This document shows positions 1-6,321 of a stretch of DNA of 7,933 bases, one piece after another. The position numbers and the translations under genes are program-made. How positions within the stretch are numbered: the first letter of the stretch is position 1; each line of letters begins with the position of its first letter. A model generated the notes under the pieces. That model had not been told where the DNA came from. It worked only from the letters and a program-made list of their open reading frames with translations, and did not search any database. The DNA comes from Deltaproteobacteria bacterium (GTDB taxonomy: Bacteria > Desulfobacterota > JAENJC01): the NCBI GenBank assembly GCA_016208525.1, contig JACQYJ010000165.1:1-7933 (forward strand). Direction: 5' to 3'.

Positions 1-12
1 GTAATTTCGGAC

Positions 13-28
13 TTTTGCAATTGCCTCT
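13..28. repeat. 16-bp repeat, left copy (inverted relative to 1272-1287)
   Basis: TTTTGCAATTGCCTCT here is the exact reverse complement of 1272-1287, which lies two bases after the selD stop. The 12-mer GGACTTTTGCAA (9-20) also recurs in direct orientation at 1402-1413, the right end of the inverted-repeat element after selD. The left edge of the window is therefore probably the end of another copy of that element family. Confidence 0.7.
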
Positions 29-115
29 GACTTTAAAAATTAAGGGAACTCCAGTAAAAAGGCATTCTAATTCATATTTTCAATATTAAATCCATCGATC
101 ATCGGTAATAACAAT

Positions 116-143
116 TTGATTATTAGAAAAGTTTGACTATAAT
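116..143 (+). promoter_or_regulatory. Sigma-70-type promoter for selD
   Basis: TTGATT (116-121) and a perfect TATAAT (138-143) are separated by 16 bp. Transcription would start near 150, leaving a leader of about 32 nt before ATG 182. The region 1-181 holds no gene. Confidence 0.6.
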
Positions 144-181
144 GTCGGTAGGTGCGATTCAGGAAAATCTATGCGGGGGCT

Positions 182-1270
182 ATGTCTATTTTGAAGGACT
201 TATTTCCAACACGATGGGGCGGGATCAGCAGGGATGCTCCCAGGCTTACCGAAAAGGCCCGTGCCGGCGGCTGAGCTGCGAAACTAAGTCCGGGTGACTT
301 AGAGGAGATTCTTAAGGGCCTGCCCACAGAAAAACATCCAGACCTTCTTCTTGGGGTAGAGAACTGGGCGGATGCGGCGATCTATCGCCTTTCGCCTGAT
401 ATAGCGATCGTCCAGACCCTGGATTTCTTTACCGCCATCGTGAACGACCCTTACGACTTCGGGAGGATAGCCGCCGCCAACTCCTTAAGCGACGTTTACG
501 CCATGGGCGGAAGGCCGTTAACCGCCATGAACATCTGCTGCTTTCCGGTAAAGGAGATGGATAAGTCTCTCTTCCGCGATATTCTAAGGGGGGGAGCAGA
601 GGTTATTCATCAGTCAGGAGCGGTATTGGCCGGAGGGCACAGCGTGGAGGATTCGGAGCTGAAGTATGGTCTTTCCGTAACAGGGGTAGTTCACCCTGAG
701 CGATTTTTAACCAATGAAGGCGCCAGGCCCGGTGATAACCTGATTCTGACCAAACCGCTGGGCACAGGGATACTCTCAACAGCCCTTAGAAGCAGGAAGC
801 TGGATGAAAAAACGACCAAAAAGATCACAGCAGTGATGGCTGAATTGAACAAAGGTGCGGCTGAGGCAATGATGGAGGTTGGGGTGAGCGCTGCAACTGA
901 TATTACAGGATTCGGGCTTATTGGCCATGCGCTTGTGATGGCCAGGGCCAGCAAGGTCGGCATGCGCTTACATGCCGGCAAGGCGCCCATTATCCATGAG
1001 GCCTTAACCTTTGCATCGCAAGGCTTCGTTCCCGCGGGAACCAGGCGCAATCGTCAATTCTGCTCAAAGCGCCTTGATATCGCAACCGGAGTAGACCCTT
1101 TACTGATTGATGTGCTGGCAGACGCCCAGACTTCGGGAGGCCTCCTGATATCAGTCCCGGAAAATAAGACCGCGATGCTGGTTCAAAGGCTTAAGGATAA
1201 GAATACACCTGCGGCAAGCGTCATCGGAGAAGTGCTGAGCGAGCCGGAAGGCGTGATCAAGGTGAGTTAA
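182..1270 (+). CDS. selD: Selenide, water dikinase SelD, selenocysteine-containing (TGA at 272-274 read as Sec31)
   Basis: SelD makes selenophosphate from selenide and ATP in the cytosol, the selenium donor for Sec-tRNA and selenouridine synthesis. The frame runs from ATG 182 to TAA 1268-1270 (362 residues) if the TGA at 272-274 is read through. That codon falls exactly in the catalytic glycine-rich motif: AGG-U-AAKLSP, with Sec31 and the essential lysine K34. The homology continues on both sides of the TGA. Downstream family signatures are D64 in ADAAIY, QTLDFF, DPYDFGRIAA, AMGGRP (107-112), LAGGHS (149-154), TKPLGTG (190-196) and ATDITGFGLIGHA (238-250). Length is close to the usual ~345. 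The start is ATG 182, with a G-rich stretch at 175-179 as a modest RBS; a caller that stops at TGA would wrongly start at GTG 440. It sits upstream of the arsenosugar genes, separated by a repeat element. Cys is the common residue here; Sec forms are known, for example in Haemophilus. Confidence 0.95.
272..302 (+). promoter_or_regulatory. Selenocysteine codon and bacterial SECIS hairpin in selD
   Basis: The TGA at 272-274 is followed by a perfect inverted repeat: CTAAGTC (284-290), loop CGGGT (291-295), GACTTAG (296-302). The loop starts 16 nt after the TGA and has a G as its second base. Both agree with what is known of bacterial SECIS elements, which lie immediately 3' of the codon with an apical loop about 16-37 nt away and an early loop G for SelB binding. 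The hairpin sits inside the coding sequence, in codons for KLSPGDLE, so it does double duty. Confidence 0.87.
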
Positions 1271-1271
1271 T

Positions 1272-1287
1272 AGAGGCAATTGCAAAA
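1272..1287. repeat. 16-bp repeat, right copy (inverted relative to 13-28)
   Basis: AGAGGCAATTGCAAAA begins two bases after the selD stop codon and pairs perfectly with 13-28, so selD and its promoter are bracketed by a 16-bp inverted repeat. Its last 8 bases are also the left end of the element at 1280-1413. Confidence 0.7.
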
Positions 1288-1413
1288 CTATTTGAACCAC
1301 AGAGTTCACAGAGATTAATCAGAGAAACACAGAGGTTTTTCTTAAATATTATAATTTTGTCCTCTGTGCCTATCATCTTTTCTCGGTGTCCCTGTGGTTA
1401 AGGACTTTTGCAA
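1280..1413. repeat. MITE-like imperfect inverted-repeat element between selD and the arsenosugar genes
   Basis: The ends are TTGCAAAA (1280-1287) and TTTTGCAA (1406-1413). Inward, AACCACAG (1295-1302) pairs with CTGTGGTT (1392-1399) and CACAGAGG (1328-1335) with CCTCTGTG (1361-1368), around an A+T-rich loop. The whole can fold into one long imperfect hairpin of ~56-nt arms and encodes nothing. It may act as a dispersed repeat and also as a weak terminator after selD. Confidence 0.65.
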
Positions 1414-1446
1414 GACGCTCCTCTTTATCCGTAACAGGAGGGTTAA

Positions 1447-1779
1447 ATGCAGACATACTATTCACCGGAAGACCTTTCCAAATTCCCGACCATCGGAGAA
1501 GGGGCGCCTGAACTCTGGAAGAAGTTCTCAGAGTGGTACGGGGCGGTATTTGCCGAAGGGGCGCTCACAGAAAGGGAAAAGGCGCTGATTGCCCTCGCTG
1601 TGGCCCATGCAGTCCAATGCCCGTATTGCATAGACGCCTATACTCAGACATGCCTTGAGAAAGGCTCCAACAAGGAGCAGATGACCGAGGCCGTGCATGT
1701 GGCGGCAGCGATCAGGGGCGGGGCGTCTCTGGCGCACGGCGTTCAGATGAAAAATGTGATTGAAAAGATTTCCATGTAG
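1447..1779 (+). CDS. AhpD/carboxymuconolactone decarboxylase-like protein associated with arsenosugar synthesis
   Basis: A 110-residue helical protein of the AhpD-like fold. Such proteins are alkylhydroperoxidase-like, use a CxxC pair, and are usually cytosolic homo-oligomers. The core is EREKALIALAVAHAVQCPYC, with H54, C58 and C61 forming the redox CPYC motif. RGGASLAHGVQ (90-100) is the typical C-terminal helix. The position where AhpD has its CxxCxxxH histidine is Y65 here, so classical AhpD chemistry is uncertain. A strong Shine-Dalgarno, AGGAGGG (1436-1442), lies 4 nt before ATG 1447 and fixes the start. The next gene, arsS, begins 8 nt after the stop, so the two are almost surely co-transcribed. 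Proteins of this kind next to ArsS are annotated as arsenosugar-biosynthesis-associated peroxidase-like; the actual substrate is not known from the sequence. No TGA is involved: both redox positions are Cys. Confidence 0.85.
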   Translation: MQTYYSPEDLSKFPTIGEGAPELWKKFSEWYGAVFAEGALTEREKALIALAVAHAVQCPYCIDAYTQTCLEKGSNKEQMTEAVHVAAAIRGGASLAHGVQMKNVIEKISM

Positions 1780-1787
1780 GGAGTTTT

Positions 1788-2750
1788 ATGCAACTCAAAC
1801 CCTTTGATAAGACAATAGCCGGGAACAACCTATACCCTCTCACATCTACAGGGATCAACACATTACAGGTCAATGTCGGAAGACTCTGTAACCAGGCCTG
1901 CAAACACTGCCACGTTGAGGCCGGACAGAACAGGAAAGAGGTAATGTCAAAAGAGACAATGGAATTATGTCTCGGTATCCTGAAAAACACAGAGATCCCC
2001 ACAGTTGACATAACAGGCGGGGCGCCGGAGATGAACCCGAACTTCATCTGGTTTGTTGAAGAGTGCGTGAAACTTGGGCGGCATCTGATGGTCAGGTCAA
2101 ACCTGACCATACTGACTGAACCTGGATATGAGAGAATACCGGGGTTCTTCGCAGAAAACCAGGTTGAGGTAATAGCCTCTCTCCCGTACTACATTGAGCA
2201 GAACACCGATTCCCAGAGGGGCAAAGGTGTATTTCAGAAGTCCATTTCAGCCCTGAAAAAACTGAACGCCCTTGGATATGGCGACGGAGGTTCCGGGCTG
2301 ATTATGAACCTTGTATTCAACCCCGGCGGCGCATTCCTTCCGCCCTCTCAGAAGGCCCTTGAGGCCGACTACAAGAGGGAGATGCAGAAGAGACACGGCA
2401 TCTCCTTCAACAACCTCTTCACAATAACAAACCTTCCAGTAGGGAGGTTCCTTGTCTACTTGAATTCATCAGGGAACTTCGAGATGTATATGGGTAAACT
2501 TGTTGCCTCATATAATCCATCGGCAGCAACCAGCGTCATGTGCAGGAACATCCTTTCAGTGGGATGGGACGGGACGTTATACGACTGCGACTTTAACCAG
2601 ATGCTTGGGCTGTCCGTAAATCATGGCGCTCCAACCCATCTAAAGGAGTTTGATCTTTCAAGTCTTTCAAACAGGCAGATTATAACAGGGATTCACTGCT
2701 ACGGATGCGCGGCAGGGGCAGGGTCAAGCTGCGGGGGAGCAACGACTTAA
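1788..2750 (+). CDS. arsS: Arsenosugar biosynthesis radical SAM protein ArsS (cysteine form)
   Basis: A 320-residue radical SAM enzyme. The [4Fe-4S]-binding CNQACKHC gives C34, C38 and C41 in the CxxxCxxC motif; DITGGAPEMNP (74-84) is the SAM-contacting GGxPE-type motif. The C-terminal half (DUF3641-like) carries further cysteines: C252 in VMCRN, C267 in GTLYDCDFNQ, and the terminal HCYGCAAGAGSSCGG with C304, C307 and C315, likely ligands for auxiliary clusters. In the family, ArsS joins a 5'-deoxyadenosyl group to methylated arsenic, the step after ArsM methylation in arsenosugar formation. Many relatives are selenoproteins with Sec in this C-terminal cysteine-rich tail; here every position is Cys and the gene ends on an ordinary TAA. 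An RBS-like GGGAG (1779-1783) lies 4 nt before ATG 1788, just after the upstream stop. No arsM is in the window, so the pathway cannot be completed from this sequence. Confidence 0.88.
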   Translation: MQLKPFDKTIAGNNLYPLTSTGINTLQVNVGRLCNQACKHCHVEAGQNRKEVMSKETMELCLGILKNTEIPTVDITGGAPEMNPNFIWFVEECVKLGRHLMVRSNLTILTEPGYERIPGFFAENQVEVIASLPYYIEQNTDSQRGKGVFQKSISALKKLNALGYGDGGSGLIMNLVFNPGGAFLPPSQKALEADYKREMQKRHGISFNNLFTITNLPVGRFLVYLNSSGNFEMYMGKLVASYNPSAATSVMCRNILSVGWDGTLYDCDFNQMLGLSVNHGAPTHLKEFDLSSLSNRQIITGIHCYGCAAGAGSSCGGATT

Positions 2751-2756
2751 ATAATA

Positions 2757-2790
2757 GCGTAGAGGGTCACCCTATTCTCCCTCTCTACGC
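2757..2790. terminator. Hairpin between convergent arsS and the GT-C membrane gene
   Basis: GCGTAGAG (2757-2764) pairs with CTCTACGC (2783-2790), an 8-bp G+C-rich stem 6 nt past the arsS stop. On the minus strand the stem is followed by TATTATTT, a poor U-tract; on the plus strand there is none. It probably ends transcription of the minus-strand gene and perhaps of arsS too. Confidence 0.5.
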
Positions 2791-2798
2791 AAGGCGAT

Positions 2799-2864
2799 TC
2801 ATTCCAATTTCCGTATCAACTTCTCCGCAGCCTGTCTGTATATATTATCCCCGGAAACATTCAT
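2799..2864 (-). pseudogene. Out-of-frame C-terminal tail of the GT-C/TPR membrane protein (or a 21-aa coupled micro-ORF)
   Basis: On the minus strand the stop of the membrane protein (TGA 2863-2861) overlaps an ATG at 2864-2862 that opens a 21-codon frame. It encodes an amphipathic helix (VSGDNIYRQAAEKLIRKLE) and ends with TGA at 2801-2799. It reads as the natural helical end of the TPR protein. Adding one base in the short TTTAAAC tract just upstream would fuse the frames, giving a tail ...AYLKQYMNVSG... in place of AYLNNT-stop. A frameshift, real or from sequencing, is the simplest explanation. A separate micro-protein is possible, but no RBS is visible. Confidence 0.45.
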
Positions 2865-4483
2865 GTATTGTTTAAATATGCCTGATCCATAAAATCTATT
2901 CCTTTTAAATGTAAAACCTTCTTTTGTTCATTGTCGTCTATTTTTACTGCCTGACCTATCTTAAGCTCTCCCATAGAGAGCAATATCCTGCTCTTAAATC
3001 TTGCGCCCTCAAGGATAAACCGCTTATCTGATTTTGCCTCGCTTAATGCCTCGTTATAGTACTCTTCAGCCTTTTCAAAATCTCCCCTGCTCCGGCTTAT
3101 ATTTGCAAGATCATACACAACCTGATGCTTTGGCCCATTCAAATCGAGCGCTTTATATAAGACTTTTTCTGCTTCTGTTTCCATTTTACTTTCAATAAGA
3201 GACCTGGAATATGTAACCGATACATTTATTGAATCAGGAGACTTGTTATAGGCGTCAGTCCAGAAGCTGAGGTTATCGTTCCATAATCTGCTTCTATGAT
3301 AAGTTGCAAGGGCAAGGGACACAAGTAAGCCTATCCCAACAATTGAAGCAACCCGTTTTTTTTCATAACTCAGTCTGTCTGTAACCTCAAAATATGCCAT
3401 TGACGTCATTACACTTAAAGGGACGAGGGAAAAGTAAAGATACCTTTCTGCCCATCTTGTCCAGGCTATATCGGTAAAAGATATTAAAGCAGCCGGGCCT
3501 ATTCCAAGCAGCGCCCATAAAAGGAAAAAGCTATATTTTCTCAAACTATTAATGCAGATGGAAATAACTAAGAACATGATTACTGCAAACCCAAAAAAGG
3601 CATAGATGGGAATGTTGATATCTTCTATCACAAGTTCTAATGGGAATGGATAAATAAACTTTTTTATGTAAAACCCGAAAGACGCGAGAAACGCTAAAGT
3701 AGAAGAGGGAATGTCGGAAGATATGCCGCCTTTAATGAGTCCCAGACTCATATCTTTAGCATCCAGGAATATGAGTCTCAATAGAATATATGCAGGAATA
3801 ATTGCAGTAGAGACAATAAAAATAATTTTCTTCTTCCCCATCGTAACGTTCCAATATATGCGTGAATAGGCTGTCTCCCACACAGCGATAATAATAGGAA
3901 TTGCAACCCCGACTTCTTTTGACAGGGCTGATGCCAGAATACAGAAGAGCGAAAAAGGAAGAAGATACCACCTGTTTTTTAGTCGGGCAGATAAATAGAG
4001 CCAGAAAGCCAATAGGCCCCACATCGTTGCAAGGGGATCCGTTCTTCCGCAAATCCAGGCAACCGACTCAACTGCAATGGGATGGACTCCGAAGATAATT
4101 GCCGAAAGAATCGCAATCTCTTCAGAGCGTGGGTTGTTCTTAAATATAAGCCTTACAGTCAGATACACAAGGGTAATATTAAAGGCGTGTATTAATAAGT
4201 TTGTCAGCCGAAAACCAAATGCATCGGCGCCCCACAACCGTTGATCAATGAGAAAACTAAGCTCTGAAAATGGTCTGAAATACTTGCCGGAGCCACCTGG
4301 ACTAAAGACCTCTTTAAATTGCAGGTCATGATTTAGAATAAAATCCATAAGGTTGACGTCGTCAATGTTGAAGACGTTGGGATGGAAAAAGATTTCAAGA
4401 ATGGAAGGATAATAGAGGGCCGTTGCTACCGAAAACAGCAGCATGACAATATAAACTGGTCGTATTTCTTTCAGCATCTTCAT
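2861..4483 (-). CDS. Polytopic GT-C-fold (TMTC/DUF1736-like) membrane glycosyltransferase with C-terminal TPRs
   Basis: About 540 residues from ATG 4483; a TTG at 4495 would add four, and GAG about 7 nt before 4483 is the only RBS hint. Numbering below is from the TTG. A first hydrophobic segment (13-37) is followed by NIDDVNLMD (43-51), the acidic pair of the first outer loop typical of GT-C enzymes. Then come KYFRPFSELSFLID (71-84), GFRLTNLLIHAFN (94-106), FGVHPIAVESVAWICGRTD (135-153) and SALSKEVGVAIP (189-200), the standard signature of the TMTC-like family that uses lipid-linked sugars outside the inner membrane. About ten more membrane spans reach ~398. Residues ~410-490 hold TPR-like helices (DFEKAEEYYNEAL). 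The product is probably a protein O-glycosyltransferase; the acceptor is unproven. A truncated second copy lies directly after a pilin gene (5957-6115), suggesting pilins as target. The gene is visibly richer in A+T than its neighbours, and its C-terminus seems frameshifted. Confidence 0.82.
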   Translation of the reverse strand: MKMLKEIRPVYIVMLLFSVATALYYPSILEIFFHPNVFNIDDVNLMDFILNHDLQFKEVFSPGGSGKYFRPFSELSFLIDQRLWGADAFGFRLTNLLIHAFNITLVYLTVRLIFKNNPRSEEIAILSAIIFGVHPIAVESVAWICGRTDPLATMWGLLAFWLYLSARLKNRWYLLPFSLFCILASALSKEVGVAIPIIIAVWETAYSRIYWNVTMGKKKIIFIVSTAIIPAYILLRLIFLDAKDMSLGLIKGGISSDIPSSTLAFLASFGFYIKKFIYPFPLELVIEDINIPIYAFFGFAVIMFLVISICINSLRKYSFFLLWALLGIGPAALISFTDIAWTRWAERYLYFSLVPLSVMTSMAYFEVTDRLSYEKKRVASIVGIGLLVSLALATYHRSRLWNDNLSFWTDAYNKSPDSINVSVTYSRSLIESKMETEAEKVLYKALDLNGPKHQVVYDLANISRSRGDFEKAEEYYNEALSEAKSDKRFILEGARFKSRILLSMGELKIGQAVKIDDNEQKKVLHLKGIDFMDQAYLNNT

Positions 4484-4577
4484 ATCATATCTCAATTTAC
4501 GATTATTACAATACCTGATAAAGACCGTCGGTCAGGATTTAATTCCCCACCCTGGCCCTCTACCCACAGGGCATAAA

Positions 4578-4618
4578 CCCTTGAAAGGGAAGAAGTAATA
4601 TTCCCTCCCCTTCAAGGG
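4578..4618. repeat. Bulged hairpin in a G/C-clustered dispersed-type repeat
   Basis: CCCTTGAA (4578-4585) pairs with TTCAAGGG (4611-4618) and AGGGAA (4586-4591) with TTCCCT (4601-4606): a 14-bp stem with a CCCC bulge and a 9-nt loop. The adjoining run of G and A tracts to ~4640 resembles the CCCCTTCAAGGGGGAG-type intergenic repeats common in such genomes. The 4496-4698 gap between the two divergent genes holds this, an 11-bp near-palindrome at 4523-4533, and the ATPase promoter, but no gene. Confidence 0.5.
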
Positions 4619-4662
4619 GGAGATTGAGAGGGGGATGGATGACCCCCAAATATTTTACTCTC

Positions 4663-4691
4663 TTTACAATTCCAAAGTAGTGGTTTAGAAT
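4663..4691 (+). promoter_or_regulatory. Promoter of the AAA/DUF4143 ATPase gene, leaderless
   Basis: TTTACA (4663-4668) and TAGAAT (4686-4691) each match the sigma-70 consensus at five of six bases and are spaced by exactly 17 bp. The predicted start of transcription, about 7 nt after the -10 box, falls on or next to the A of ATG 4699. No Shine-Dalgarno is present, so the mRNA is probably leaderless. Confidence 0.6.
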
Positions 4692-4696
4692 TGTAA
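4664..4696. promoter_or_regulatory. Large inverted repeat covering both promoter boxes (candidate operator)
   Basis: TTACAATTCCAAA (4664-4676) and TTTAGAATTGTAA (4684-4696) are inverted repeats matching at 12 of 13 positions around a 7-bp centre GTAGTGG. The left arm covers the -35 box and the right arm the -10 box. A dimeric protein bound here would shut the promoter. It could be autoregulation by the ATPase, whose C-terminal part holds a helix-turn-helix-like segment; that link is inference. Confidence 0.6.
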
Positions 4697-4698
4697 CC

Positions 4699-5898
4699 AT
4701 GAAAATTAATCGTATTATTTATAAAGAGTTGGCAAATGAGATAAGTAAACCCTTTATCTCTATCCTCATCGGCCCACGGCAAGTTGGCAAGACATTTCTT
4801 ATGCGTCAACTGGCAGAGGAATGCCGGCTGAATGGCTTAAAGGCGCTATTTCACAATCTTGAGGACCCTGATGACCTGCGCTCCTTCAGCGGTGACGAAG
4901 ACCAGCTTATCAGGCAACTGAAGAATATAGACGTTGATGTGCTGTTTCTGGATGAATTCCATTACCTGAAAAACGCGACGCGCATTTTCAAAGTCCTGTA
5001 CGATTCCGGTATGAAGGTGAAGATATTCGCCTCCGGGTCGTCGTCAATGGAAATTCACAAGCACCTGAAGGAGAGCCTGGCCGGGAGGTTCCGCCTGAGC
5101 CTCGTGCATCCGCTGTACGGGAAGGAGACGCAGCAACTGCCCGGATATTCTTTTGAAGAGTTTCTGCGCTTCGGTGGTCTTCCGGGGTTGACTCACGAGC
5201 AGGGGGCCGCAGACAAGATGGCGCTATTGAAGAATGTGCTCCAGACATACCTTCTCAAGGATATAAAGGCGCTCATAAGAGAAGAGAACATAAGGGCATT
5301 CAACAGCCTGCTCTATAGCATCGCCCAGAACCAGGGGCAGGTTGTTACCATCGCCGCCCTGGCGCGTGAGGTGGGTCTCTCCGAACCTGCGGTAAAACAT
5401 CATCTCGAACTAATGGCTCAGACGTACGTCTGCTTCCCTATAGACAGTTACTCCCGCAACCTGGCGAATGAACTGAAGAAGGTGAAGAAGTATTATCTGT
5501 ACGACACAGGGATCAGAAACTGCATCCTGAACGATTATTCCCCGCTGGATGACCGTCGGGACAAAGGCACGATCATCGAATCGTTTGTGGCGCTTTCGGT
5601 GATCAAGCAGTTGAAGGTTAACATGGAGGTAAAGTTCTGGCGGACACGGCAAGGTGACGAGGTGGACTTCATCCTGCTCAAGAACAGGATTCCTGTGCCA
5701 GTGGAGGTGAAATACAGCCTTCCCGGACCTGTTGTCCCCGACGGGATACGGAAGTTTCTGCAGAAATACCCCGATGCGCCGTTTGCGCTCGTCTTTTCAA
5801 AAGATGCGATGGGAGAGGTAGAATGCTGTGGTCGGCCAGTGCGGTTTCTTGAATGGAGCGCGGCGGAGGAGATAGAGTATTTGCGGAGCGTGGAGTGA
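4699..5898 (+). CDS. AAA-family ATPase with C-terminal DUF4143 (PD-(D/E)XK-like) domain
   Basis: A 399-residue protein of the widespread AAA_14/DUF4143 family. The P-loop is GPRQVGKT (25-32), Walker B is VLFLDE (81-86), the sensor-type segment is ASGSSS (111-116), and LAGRF holds a candidate arginine finger (R130). Residues ~216-245 (VTIAALAREVGLSEPAVKHHL) form a winged-helix-like segment. The C-terminal domain has a PD-(D/E)XK-like arrangement: GTIIESF with E294, WRTRQGDEVDFI with D320 and D323, and VPVEVKYS with E336 and K338. It is complete for the family and has no signal peptide. The biological role of these ATPases is unsettled; they occur in many scattered copies and are often suspected of being mobile or linked to defence. 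No partner gene adjoins it. It lies between an intact and a truncated copy of the GT-C gene on the opposite strand, so it may have arrived with a rearrangement. No RBS precedes ATG 4699. Confidence 0.9.
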   Translation: MKINRIIYKELANEISKPFISILIGPRQVGKTFLMRQLAEECRLNGLKALFHNLEDPDDLRSFSGDEDQLIRQLKNIDVDVLFLDEFHYLKNATRIFKVLYDSGMKVKIFASGSSSMEIHKHLKESLAGRFRLSLVHPLYGKETQQLPGYSFEEFLRFGGLPGLTHEQGAADKMALLKNVLQTYLLKDIKALIREENIRAFNSLLYSIAQNQGQVVTIAALAREVGLSEPAVKHHLELMAQTYVCFPIDSYSRNLANELKKVKKYYLYDTGIRNCILNDYSPLDDRRDKGTIIESFVALSVIKQLKVNMEVKFWRTRQGDEVDFILLKNRIPVPVEVKYSLPGPVVPDGIRKFLQKYPDAPFALVFSKDAMGEVECCGRPVRFLEWSAAEEIEYLRSVE

Positions 5899-5956
5899 GG
5901 GTGCCTTGCAGACGCGATATGCCGCAGATGTGAAGATTAGGCGAAGAATCAGATGG

Positions 5957-6115
5957 CTACGGACAAAAAAGCTCATTATTCAGAATAAAATCCATCAGGT
6001 TGGCGTCGTCAATGTTGAAGATGTTGGGTTTAAGGAATATTTCAAGAATGGAGGGATAATAGATGGCTGTTGCAACTGAAAACAGCAGCATGACAATATA
6101 AACTGGTCGTATCAT
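5957..6115 (-). pseudogene. Truncated second copy of the GT-C membrane glycosyltransferase (N-terminal 52 codons)
   Basis: Starting at ATG 6115, this frame reads MIRPVYIVMLLFSVATAIYY and continues through NIDDANLMDFILNNEL to TAG at 5959-5957. Bases 5982-6112 align without gaps to 4335-4465 of the intact gene, with about 14 mismatches in 131 by eye (~89% identity) and only about five amino-acid changes. Homology ends just after DFILN(N/H)(E/D)L, so the other ~490 codons are gone and the remnant is one membrane segment plus the acidic loop. The ATG overlaps the stop of the pilin gene (ATGA, 6115-6112), the pattern of translational coupling, so the full gene was once the next cistron after the pilin. 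A short membrane peptide might still be made, but it could not be catalytic. Confidence 0.8.
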
Positions 6116-6321
6116 GGATAGAACTGGTTTTCCGTATAATAGGCTTCGAGAGAGTTTTTGAAGTGTTTTAAATCGCTGACTGCTGCGGCATTATAGCCTC
6201 TCTGCCTGTATGCGGCAAACTGAGGGAGGGCTATCGCAGCCAGGATACCGATAATGGCAACAACAATTAAAAGTTCGATTAAGGTAAATCCCTTATCTTT
6301 TATTATTTTAATTAATATCAT
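6112..6321 (-). CDS. Short type IV pilin (PilA-N type), second copy
   Basis: A 69-residue prepilin from ATG 6321, chosen because AGG lies 6 nt upstream and because an ATG at 6342 would begin only 8 bp after a terminator hairpin. The leader ends in KDKG and peptidase PilD would cut before F: KG|FTLIELLIVVAIIGILAAIALPQF, with E5 conserved. The mature chain is 58 residues, almost only the N-terminal helix, like the Geobacter PilA. Aromatics are F1, F24, Y27, Y32, F43, Y50, Y51, F56 and Y57 (9 of 58). It is closely similar to the pilin at 6802-7014, but its codons are more A/T-ending. It lies downstream of the secreted pilin-C-like gene and a strong terminator, and it overlaps a GT-C remnant by ATGA. 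Expression from its own promoter is not evident; it may depend on read-through. Confidence 0.87.
   Translation of the reverse strand: MILIKIIKDKGFTLIELLIVVAIIGILAAIALPQFAAYRQRGYNAAAVSDLKHFKNSLEAYYTENQFYP

Noticed and set aside
691..1050. Minus-strand 119-codon frame inside selD
   Set aside because: Antisense shadow of a confident gene, with no RBS and no family features; the same applies to frames opposite the ATPase, the GT-C gene and arsS.
440..1270. selD starting at GTG 440
   Set aside because: It would lack the catalytic loop and the ATP-binding aspartate region, while the upstream frame across the TGA is clearly homologous to SelD.
2731..2733. Possible selenocysteine in the ArsS tail
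   Set aside because: The codon for C315 is TGC, not TGA, and the gene ends at TAA, so no recoding is needed.
4523..4533. GACCGTCGGTC near-palindrome as an operator
   Set aside because: Only 5-bp arms, isolated, with no clear promoter around it; likely chance.
4699..5898. ATPase as an IstB/transposase accessory gene in an IS
   Set aside because: No transposase, no terminal inverted repeats or target duplications around it; the DUF4143 C-terminus identifies a different family.
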